The notes beneath the pieces are model-generated. The model was given only the letters and a program-made list of their open reading frames with translations. It was not told where the DNA came from and did no database searches. This document shows positions 13,265-18,262 of a DNA stretch of 18,262 bases, piece after piece. Source of the DNA: DASQVO01 sp035640715 (GTDB lineage Bacteria; Actinomycetota; Actinomycetes; Streptosporangiales; Streptosporangiaceae). The stretch is from the NCBI GenBank assembly GCA_035640715.1, contig DASQVO010000357.1, forward strand, positions 1 through 18,262, in the 5' to 3' direction. The translations under genes were made by a program, and so were the position numbers. Each line of letters opens with the position of its first letter. Within the stretch, counting starts at the first letter, position 1.

Positions 13265-13528
13265 CCACGAGGAGGTGAGCGCCCGCTGACGGCGCCGCGC
13301 CGGCTATGGGAGGTGGGGCTGGTCGCCTTCGAGATTGCGCGCCGACACCGGTTCCACGAGGAAATTTCGGCATTGCCCGACGACGTCCGCGTACATGTCC
13401 TGCCCTCCGGGGGAACTCAGCGGCCGCCCGACCTGTCAGAGCTCCGCTACCGGAGAAAGAACGCCGTCGGGGTTAACATCGAGCGAGCGTACGCGGCGTC
13501 CGCGACCTATCTCGCCACGCTGGCCTGA
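13265..13528 (+). pseudogene. C-terminal remnant of a patatin-like phospholipase gene
   Basis: The frame opens after a TGA at 13262 and reads PLTAPRRLWEVGLVAFEIAR, RHRFHEEISALPDDVRVHVL, PSGG, LRYRRKNAVGVNIERAYAAS and ATYLATLA. This resembles the end of actinobacterial NTE/patatin proteins, which close with a similar AFxIARxHRF, LPxGVEVHVLP and LRYRD pattern. The catalytic GxSxG serine and the Asp-Gly site are not encoded anywhere upstream; the hemolysin III promoter occupies that space. A GTG at 13313 could start a 71-residue peptide but there is no clear ribosome-binding site. A 5'-deleted relic is the best reading. Confidence 0.55.
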
Positions 13529-13569
13529 TCCGGGCTGGAATACAAGGCGGAATGCTGCCCCGCACGCCG

Positions 13570-13737
13570 TCACCAGTAGTGCCGGCGGCCGCCGACCGCG
13601 TGGCCGACCGCCCCGAGAAGCATGAGGATGAGACCGATCACCAGCACGGCGATACCGATCGACCACAGGATAGCGATCTTGGTGAGAAAGCCGATAATTA
13701 GCAGGATGATTCCGATAATGACCATGAGAACTTCCAT
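13570..13737 (-). CDS. Small two-helix membrane protein (DUF6131-like)
   Basis: 55 residues. The first hydrophobic helix is LMVIIGIILLIIGFL, followed by TKIAILWSIG and a second helix IAVLVIGLILMLLGAVGHAV. It ends GGRRHYW. The short loop and this C-terminus are characteristic of a very common actinobacterial small membrane protein; I recall the family as DUF6131 but cannot verify the number. It probably inserts as a hairpin in the cytoplasmic membrane; function unknown. ATG 13737 gives the expected N-terminus although no strong Shine-Dalgarno precedes it. Confidence 0.85.
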   Translation of the reverse strand: MEVLMVIIGIILLIIGFLTKIAILWSIGIAVLVIGLILMLLGAVGHAVGGRRHYW

Positions 13738-14047
13738 TCGGCAGTGGGGATTTCTGATGAACTCAGGCGACTGCTGTCAGGAGGTGTCTTCCGCGGCGAT
13801 ACATCGGAGACGCGGGGACTAGCATCGACGTGACGGACAGCCGCAGGGTCTTGGCGGCGTCATGACGGCTCTTTGATATTTCCCAAGTCAACCGGATGCA
13901 AACCTTCAGGCGGGCGTCCAGCGTTCTCCACCACCTCCACGCAGACCGTGCAGGGAGCACCCGCGCCAAGGAGTTCACGCTGGCCTTAGGAGATGGGTTG
14001 TGGAGGTGGCCAGCCCGCCCGCGGTCTGAACCTGGAGGACGTCGCCG
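13738..14047. other. Divergent intergenic region (310 nt)
   Basis: Separates the minus-strand small membrane protein from the plus-strand MBL gene and must hold both promoters. Frames in it show no family pattern. An AT-richer patch (CTCTTTGATATTTCCCAAGT, 13868-13887) is the likeliest promoter area, but no clear -35/-10 pair is evident. Confidence 0.35.
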
Positions 14048-14707
14048 ATGTCGCTCGAGATCAAGCGCCTGCACCTGGCGCGCCTGCGCGGGCCCGATGG
14101 CCACGAGTGGCCGGTGCACGGCTTCGTGGTCACCCACCCGGGTGGCGCCGTGCTGGTGGACACCGGCGTCGGCGGCCCTGAGCAGCTGCTCAGCGACTGG
14201 CGAGTGGTTAACCGCTCGGTGGCGGAAGCGCTCGCCGGGCTGGGCATGACCCCGGGCGACATCGGGCTGGTGATCAACACTCACCTGCATTTCGACCACT
14301 GCGGCCAGAACGCCGTCTTCAAGCATGCCGCCTGTTATGTCCAGCGCGCGGAACTGAACCGTGCACGGCGCGAGGCACCGGAGCTGCGGGACTGGTTCGA
14401 CTTCATGAACGCACGGTTCGAGCTACTGGACGGCGACGCTGAAATCCTGCCCGGCCTGGCAGTGATTGCGACTCCCGGGCACACCGTGGGCCACCAGTGC
14501 GTCGTCGTTGAATCCGCCGCCGGTGTGCCCGACGTGCTGATCGGGGATGCGGCATATACGCCGCGCCAGTACCGCGACCCGGCACGCGACGACCTGCCGT
14601 CCGGCCAGGCGAGCGACCTTGCGGCCTGGCGGGAATCGCTGGGCCGGATCCGGTCCATGGACCCCGCCCGGGTGCACTTCTGCCACCACACGGATGTCAT
14701 CCACTAG
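14048..14707 (+). CDS. MBL-fold metallo-hydrolase, AHL-lactonase type
   Basis: 219 residues. The HxHxDH zinc motif is in NTHLHFDHCGQ (H79, H81, D83, H84), H145 in TPGHTVGHQ, the bridging D167 in IGDAAY, and a C-terminal His in FCHHTDVIH (213/214). This is the ligand set of the two-zinc site. The order and spacing resemble N-acyl-homoserine-lactone lactonases (AiiA/AttM group), including the DTG strand (VLVDTGVGG), so lactone hydrolysis is likely but the true substrate is open. ATG 14048 has GGAGG 9 nt upstream. No signal peptide, so cytoplasmic. It appears monocistronic. Confidence 0.9.
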   Translation: MSLEIKRLHLARLRGPDGHEWPVHGFVVTHPGGAVLVDTGVGGPEQLLSDWRVVNRSVAEALAGLGMTPGDIGLVINTHLHFDHCGQNAVFKHAACYVQRAELNRARREAPELRDWFDFMNARFELLDGDAEILPGLAVIATPGHTVGHQCVVVESAAGVPDVLIGDAAYTPRQYRDPARDDLPSGQASDLAAWRESLGRIRSMDPARVHFCHHTDVIH

Positions 14708-14709
14708 CT

Positions 14710-14722
14710 GAGGCCTAGCCTC
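14710..14722. terminator. Short hairpin between convergent MBL and zinc-ribbon genes
   Basis: GAGGC-CTA-GCCTC starts 3 nt after the MBL stop. The 5-bp stem has no T run; it is a possible weak bidirectional terminator in a 28-nt gap. Confidence 0.3.
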
Positions 14723-14735
14723 GTGCGCGGTCAGG

Positions 14736-14936
14736 TCATGGATTGCGACCGGCGCTGGCCGGCGGCAGTCGCGGGTCACTGCACCACAGGTCATAGCAAC
14801 GACGGCACATCTTGGTCAGACGGTCGATAGCCGTGTATGCGCCGCATCGGTAGCAGTAGTCGTCATACATCCGGTCCAGCCATCCCTTCCCACTACTCCC
14901 GAATACAGCGCTGCGGCGCTGCAGGTATTCCCGCAC
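14736..14936 (-). CDS. Small zinc-ribbon-like protein
   Basis: 66 residues from GTG 14936, or 44 from ATG 14870. The core YCYRCGAYTAIDRLTKMCRR followed by CYDLW has two CxxC pairs 13 residues apart, a compact zinc-ribbon layout. Charged and aromatic residues around it (MYDDYCYRC, CYDLW) look selected. The tail is Pro/Ala-rich. I do not recognise a named family. Neither start has a good Shine-Dalgarno. It converges on the MBL gene and is divergent from the acetolactate synthase gene 125 nt away. Partners could be nucleic acid or protein. Confidence 0.55.
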   Translation of the reverse strand: MREYLQRRSAVFGSSGKGWLDRMYDDYCYRCGAYTAIDRLTKMCRRCYDLWCSDPRLPPASAGRNP

Positions 14937-14971
14937 GGTGACTTATTTCCGCCCACCGTAGCCCGTCCCCG

Positions 14972-15010
14972 CCCGCCACCGCAGTCCGTTTCCGCAGCCC
15001 GTTTCCGCAG
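14972..15010. repeat. Three 13-nt tandem units upstream of the acetolactate synthase gene
   Basis: CCCGCCACCGCAG (14972-14984), TCCGTTTCCGCAG (14985-14997) and CCCGTTTCCGCAG (14998-15010). The last two differ only in the first base. They lie 39-77 bp upstream of the -10 box at 15049, between divergent genes, and may bind a regulator of either. Confidence 0.55.
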
Positions 15011-15048
15011 GTCGCGGTGGACCCGCCCACCGGCCGCGGCCGGGTCGG

Positions 15049-15061
15049 TAATGTGTGAGGT
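15049..15061 (+). promoter_or_regulatory. Probable leaderless promoter of the acetolactate synthase gene
   Basis: A TAATGT -10 box (15049-15054) ends 7 nt before ATG 15062. The only Shine-Dalgarno-like string, GAGG, lies one nt from the ATG, too close to work. The spacing equals that of the TA operon 1 promoter. No clear -35 box is visible. Confidence 0.5.
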
Positions 15062-16726
15062 ATGGCAGCGCCGGGATCTCCGCGAACCGCGGCCGAACTG
15101 ATCGTGCAGTGCCTGGAGAACGAGGGCGTGACCCACGTCTTCGGTATCCCCGGCGAGGAGAACATCCGGCTCGTCGAGGCGATCTCCCGCTCAAAGATCC
15201 GCTACGTGCTCGCGCGCCACGAGCAGGGCGCGTCGTTCATGGCGGAGACCTACGGCCGGCTGACCGGCCGGGCCGGGGTGTGCTCGGCGACGCTCGGCCC
15301 GGGCGCGATCAACCTCCTGCTGGGGACGGCGGACTCGACGACCAACTCCACGCCGCTCGTCGCCCTGTCGGCGCAGGTAGGGACCCACCGCAGCTTCAAG
15401 GAGTCGCATCAGGGCGTAGATCTGGTGCCGATGTTCGGCCCGGTGACCAAGTGGTCGGCGCTGGTCCCGGCGCCCGGCGCGGTCCCGGAGATGATCCGCA
15501 AAGCGTTCAAGCTGGCGCAGACCGAACGGCCGGGCGCGGTGTACCTGGCGGTTCCCGAGGACGTCGAGCAGGCCGCCGCGGCGGACGACCTCGTTCCGCT
15601 GAATGTGAATGTGCCACGGCCGGATGAGCCGTCACCGGGCCAGGTAGCCAGGGCCGCGGAGATCCTGCGGGCCGCCCGCAGCCCTATCGTGCTGGCCGGG
15701 CACGGGGCCGCGCGCGCCGGGGCCGGTGATGCGCTGCGCCGGTTCGCGGAGACGCTCGGCGTGCCGGTCGCCACCACGTTCCACGGCAAGGGCGTCTTCC
15801 CCGACGATCACCCGCTGGCCCTGGGCGCGGTCGGTTTTATGCGCCACGATTACGTCAACTTCGGTTTCGACCAGGCCGACGCCATCGTGGCTGTCGGGTA
15901 CGAACTGCAGGAATTCGACCCAGTCCGGATCAACCCGCGCGGGGACGCGAAGATCATCCATATCCACCGGTTCCCGGCCGAGGTGGACGCCCACTATGAC
16001 GTCGCCGTGGGCCTGCACTCCGACATGAGCCGCACCCTCGATACGCTGGCCCATGCCGTCGGCCGGTTCGAGGAGCGTCCCGGCGGGCAGCGCATCCGGG
16101 CCCTGCTGGCCGGCGAACTGGACCGCGGCAAGGGTGATGACCGGTTCCCGCTGGCCCCGGCCCGGGTCGTCGCCGACACCCGGGAAGCGCTCGGCCGCCA
16201 TGACATCGTGCTGGTCGACACCGGCGCCCCGAAGATGTGGATGGCCCGCCTTTACCCGGCCTACGAGCCGAACACCTGCCTCATCTCCAACGGGCTGTCC
16301 ACTATGGCCTGGACGGTCCCAGGCGCGATCGGCGCGAAGATCGCCTGCCCACAGTCCCGCGTGCTCGTCGCGACCGGCGACGGCGCGTTCCTGATGAACT
16401 CCCAGGAGATCGAGACCGCGATGCGGCTGGGCCTCGCGTTCGTCATCCTGATCTGGGTCGACGACGCATATGGGCTGATCAGCTGGAAAATGGACATGGA
16501 AATCGGCCACGAGGTGGAAACCGGGTTCGGCAACCCGGATTTCGTCAGGTACGCCGAAAGTTTCGGGGCGAAGGGCTACCGGATCGAATCGGCTGACGAA
16601 TTGTTGCCGACGCTGCGCACCGCGCTGGCTGCTGACACGGTGTCGGTGATTGCCTGCCCAGTCGACTACTCGGCCAATCTCGACCTCATCACCTCGCTCG
16701 GTGAACTTGACGAATCCCTCTCCTGA
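15062..16726 (+). CDS. Acetolactate synthase-like ThDP enzyme, catabolic (AlsS/BudB) type
   Basis: 554 residues in three ThDP-enzyme domains. The N-terminal PYR domain has the catalytic Glu (E54) in RHEQGASFMAETYGRLTG and ATLGPGAINLLLG. The central domain has RSPIVLAGHGAARAG and VGYELQEFDP. The C-terminal PP domain has GDGAFLMNSQEIETA (near 440) and the Mg site region LIWVDDAYGLISWK (near 465). No RFDDR-like FAD-enzyme motif is seen, and the Mg-site segment resembles the WVDN of Klebsiella BudB as I recall it. This favours the FAD-independent enzyme that condenses two pyruvates to acetolactate. No regulatory subunit (IlvN) or acetolactate decarboxylase gene is nearby, so it stands alone; other pyruvate-dependent carboligation is possible. 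ATG 15062 is chosen from the adjacent -10 box. Confidence 0.88.
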   Translation: MAAPGSPRTAAELIVQCLENEGVTHVFGIPGEENIRLVEAISRSKIRYVLARHEQGASFMAETYGRLTGRAGVCSATLGPGAINLLLGTADSTTNSTPLVALSAQVGTHRSFKESHQGVDLVPMFGPVTKWSALVPAPGAVPEMIRKAFKLAQTERPGAVYLAVPEDVEQAAAADDLVPLNVNVPRPDEPSPGQVARAAEILRAARSPIVLAGHGAARAGAGDALRRFAETLGVPVATTFHGKGVFPDDHPLALGAVGFMRHDYVNFGFDQADAIVAVGYELQEFDPVRINPRGDAKIIHIHRFPAEVDAHYDVAVGLHSDMSRTLDTLAHAVGRFEERPGGQRIRALLAGELDRGKGDDRFPLAPARVVADTREALGRHDIVLVDTGAPKMWMARLYPAYEPNTCLISNGLSTMAWTVPGAIGAKIACPQSRVLVATGDGAFLMNSQEIETAMRLGLAFVILIWVDDAYGLISWKMDMEIGHEVETGFGNPDFVRYAESFGAKGYRIESADELLPTLRTALAADTVSVIACPVDYSANLDLITSLGELDESLS

Positions 16727-16727
16727 C

Positions 16728-16745
16728 CGGACTTTGTTATGTCCG
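16728..16745. terminator. Small inverted repeat across two convergent stops
   Basis: CGGAC (16728-16732) pairs with GTCCG (16741-16745) around TTTGTTAT. The genes are only 10 nt apart, and this is the only visible candidate for a bidirectional terminator. The stem is short. Confidence 0.25.
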
Positions 16746-17558
16746 CAGCCAGTGCGCCGGGATCGTGAGCGACGGTGGCAACCTGGTGCCGGGATCGCCC
16801 CTCGCCGCATCGAGCTGGGACTGCGTGAGGAAGATGCTCCCGGTGAGGTCGGCGCCGCTCAGGTCGGCGCCCCTGAAATCAGCCCCGATGACGTCCGCCA
16901 TTCTCAGGTCGGCGCCCCTGAGGTCAGCTCCGATGAGGTATGCGCCTCTCAGGCTGGCGCCTCTCAGATCCGCATTCCTGAGATCTTTCCCGATGAGATC
17001 AGCCCCCCTGAGCTCGGCCTCCGGGCGGCGGACCTCGGCTCGCGCCAGCTCGCTCGTGCGCAGCAGCAACGCATTGATGTCCTGCCAGTGCGCATTGACG
17101 TCCAGCTCAACGAGCGCATCTGCAGGGCTGCGGGTAAGGCGGCCGGTCTCCTCCAGCGCGATGCTCAGCTCACCGTGCGCAGCGCTGGCCTGCTCCAGCG
17201 TCAGCGCTTCAGTCAGGTACCAGAGCAGCTCATGGAGCTGCCGCATGATCGTGAACGCCCTGAACATTTTCGCTGCGATTCCCGGCGTCCGCCGCCAGTC
17301 CTGCCCGCCGAAGGTGACCTGGGCCACCTTCTGCCCCGCGCCGAAGCAGTCGTAGGCGGCACAGCCCGGGAAGCCCCGCTGCCTGAGGCGATCGTGGATG
17401 GAGCAGCGGAAGTCCGGTTGCAGGTTAGGGCACGGGCGCCCGGCATCTTTGTCGATCGCGAAGTCAGCCGAGGCCGAGAAGGCCGGCACGACGCAGCACA
17501 GCCCGAAGCAGCGTTCGCAGTCAGCCCGCAGGCTCAGCCAGTCAGGTCTGGAGGCCAT
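16737..17558 (-). CDS. Cys-rich pentapeptide-repeat protein
   Basis: 273 residues. The N-terminal part (1-75) carries eight Cys: C14, C17, C21, C22, C43, C52, C66 and C71, in DCERCFGLCCVVPAF, PCPNLQPDFRCSIH and GFPGCAAYDCFGAG. This arrangement suggests a bound metal or an Fe-S cluster. A helical middle (about 95-190) follows. Residues about 190-245 are at least ten pentapeptide repeats of the A(D/N)LxG type (AELRGADLIGKDLRNADLRG onward), which fold into a right-handed quadrilateral beta helix. At DNA level this is a 15-nt periodicity around 16850-17025. ATG 17558 lies inside the end of the flavoprotein gene (17-nt overlap). The frame could start earlier at 17675 but that part is Ser/Pro-rich and overlaps the flavoprotein. 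Function unknown. Confidence 0.87.
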   Translation of the reverse strand: MASRPDWLSLRADCERCFGLCCVVPAFSASADFAIDKDAGRPCPNLQPDFRCSIHDRLRQRGFPGCAAYDCFGAGQKVAQVTFGGQDWRRTPGIAAKMFRAFTIMRQLHELLWYLTEALTLEQASAAHGELSIALEETGRLTRSPADALVELDVNAHWQDINALLLRTSELARAEVRRPEAELRGADLIGKDLRNADLRGASLRGAYLIGADLRGADLRMADVIGADFRGADLSGADLTGSIFLTQSQLDAARGDPGTRLPPSLTIPAHWLRT

Positions 17559-18093
17559 GCTGTGGGCGCAAGTTCGGGAGCTCGGCGCGCAGCTCTGCCC
17601 AGGGGAAAGCCGGGGGTTCCCCGCTTTCCTGCGGCAGGCGGGCGGGGTCGAACAGCACCGTGACGCCCCACTCACGGAGCACGGCGAGACTGCGCTGGAA
17701 GGCCGGGTGGCGGGCCAGCGCGGCGTTCGGCCAGGGCATGGCCACGATGGGCAGGGCCAGGCCGACCGCCTCGTTCAGCAGGCCGAGGGCGAGTGTGTCG
17801 CTGATGCCCTGCGCCCATTTGTTGATCGTGTTGAAGGTCGCCGGGGCCACGACGAGCGCGTCCGGCGGCGGGAGGACGTCCGGCTCGTCCGGATGCTTGA
17901 ACTGCACCCTGACCGGGTGCCCGGTCAGCCCGGCCAGGTCACCGGCGTCGAGGAACTTGGTGCCGTCCGGCGTGGTGATCACGCAGACGTCCCAGCCCTG
18001 CTGCTGAGCACGGATGACGAAGGCGGGGAGCTGCCTGGCCGGGGGGGCACCACAGGCGATCAGGTAGAGCACGGGGTGCGTCTCCGCCGACAC
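17542..18093 (-). CDS. Flavoprotein (HFCD/CoaC-like)
   Basis: 183 residues. The N-terminal strand-loop VLYLIACGAPPARQLPAFVI and GWDVCVITTPDGTKFLD fit the Rossmann-like flavoprotein fold. VVAPATFNTINKWAQGISDT (81-100) is the flavin-binding PAxxNT segment, and VAMPWPNAALARHPAFQRSL (117-136) the substrate-clamp region. The family includes phosphopantothenoylcysteine and peptidyl-Cys decarboxylases that oxidise C-terminal cysteine, but small stand-alone members have unknown substrates. GTG 18093 has AAAGGAA 5 nt upstream. The next gene, the Cys-rich pentapeptide protein, overlaps its end by 17 nt, so the two are one translationally coupled unit. Confidence 0.85.
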   Translation of the reverse strand: MSAETHPVLYLIACGAPPARQLPAFVIRAQQQGWDVCVITTPDGTKFLDAGDLAGLTGHPVRVQFKHPDEPDVLPPPDALVVAPATFNTINKWAQGISDTLALGLLNEAVGLALPIVAMPWPNAALARHPAFQRSLAVLREWGVTVLFDPARLPQESGEPPAFPWAELRAELPNLRPQHGLQT

Positions 18094-18262
18094 GGGACTT
18101 CCTTTCGTGGATCGGCCATCGCGGCCGGTTCAGTGCCGGCCTCCGGACAGCACAATATGCCCGTGGAGCAATTGTCTCAGCTGACGTGCAATCTGACTGC
18201 TTTTGCTCACCCACAGGCGGAAAGGATGGCATCGCTGACCCCGCTCAGGTGACGGGCGCCCG
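18094..18262. other. Upstream region of the flavoprotein unit, to window edge
   Basis: No gene recognised in 169 nt. GGCCGG (18122-18127) and CCGGCC (18136-18141) form a small inverted repeat 30-50 nt upstream of the flavoprotein start. The promoter is presumably in the AT-richer CAATATGCCCGTGGAGCAAT stretch (18153-18172), with no clear boxes. Confidence 0.3.

Noticed and set aside
13110..13373. Longer start for the hemolysin III gene at 13373
   Set aside because: The extra 88 residues are Arg/Pro-rich without membrane character, and GGAGG sits 6 nt before GTG 13109.
15632..16810. 392-codon minus-strand open frame opposite the acetolactate synthase gene
   Set aside because: Antisense shadow of a clearly conserved enzyme; no recognisable domain.
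16850..17025. 15-nt periodic sequence as a CRISPR or non-coding repeat
   Set aside because: The period equals five codons and encodes A(D/N)LxG repeats, so it is coding structure.
16650..17663. 337-codon plus-strand open frame with regular repeats
   Set aside because: Its repeats are the complement of the pentapeptide coding repeats on the minus strand.

Overview
This 18.3 kb window is high-GC DNA with GTG/TTG starts, many small monocistronic units and families typical of Actinomycetota (TipA-type MerR regulator, 13E12/DUF222-HNH protein, ECF42 sigma factor with a DGPF/YCII partner, a 55-residue membrane protein ending GGRRHYW). I cannot name the genus. The content is accessory: regulators, hydrolases, two toxin-antitoxin (TA) operons and several broken genes.

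Layout. 1-111: tail of an unidentified + strand gene. 396-1154 (-): TipA-like MerR regulator with a textbook 19-bp-spacer promoter and an internal start for a TipAS-like short form. 1286-2524 (-): 13E12-family HNH protein that has lost most of its DUF222 half; a near-identical 19-bp direct repeat brackets it. 2611-4622 (+): S12 beta-lactamase-family hydrolase and an APH-type phosphotransferase, 5 nt apart. 4873-5681 (+): TA operon 1 (RHH/DUF433-type antitoxin, DUF5615 PIN-like toxin). 5874-7403 (+): a VOC protein lacking its N-terminal module, then an epoxide hydrolase. 7531-8071 (+): TA operon 2 (RHH antitoxin, MazF-type toxin).

8418-10397 (-): DGPF/YCII protein and ECF42 sigma factor. The sigma reading frame runs without a stop into the last 74 residues of an amidohydrolase, and a perfect 19-bp hairpin lies between the two genes. 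10743-12383 (+): DEAD-box RNA helicase with an Arg/Ala-rich N-terminus. 12399-13109 (-): hemolysin III/PAQR-like membrane protein. 13265-13528 (+): C-terminal remnant of a patatin-like gene. 13570-13737 (-): 55-residue membrane protein. 14048-14707 (+): MBL-fold hydrolase of the AHL-lactonase type. 14736-14936 (-): small zinc-ribbon protein. 15062-16726 (+): catabolic-type acetolactate synthase. 16737-18093 (-): flavoprotein and Cys-rich pentapeptide-repeat protein, overlapping by 17 nt.

Themes. (1) Both TA operons and the acetolactate synthase gene have a TANNNT box 6-7 nt upstream of the ATG and no well-spaced Shine-Dalgarno, the signature of leaderless transcription; direct repeats overlap or flank these boxes. 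(2) At least four genes are truncated or fused, so the window looks like a rearrangement-prone segment. (3) The best candidates for new biology are the sigma-amidohydrolase fusion, the cysteine-free TipA homologue that keeps the dual-product architecture, and the flavoprotein/Cys-rich pentapeptide pair. I see no tRNA, rRNA, CRISPR array or intact transposase.
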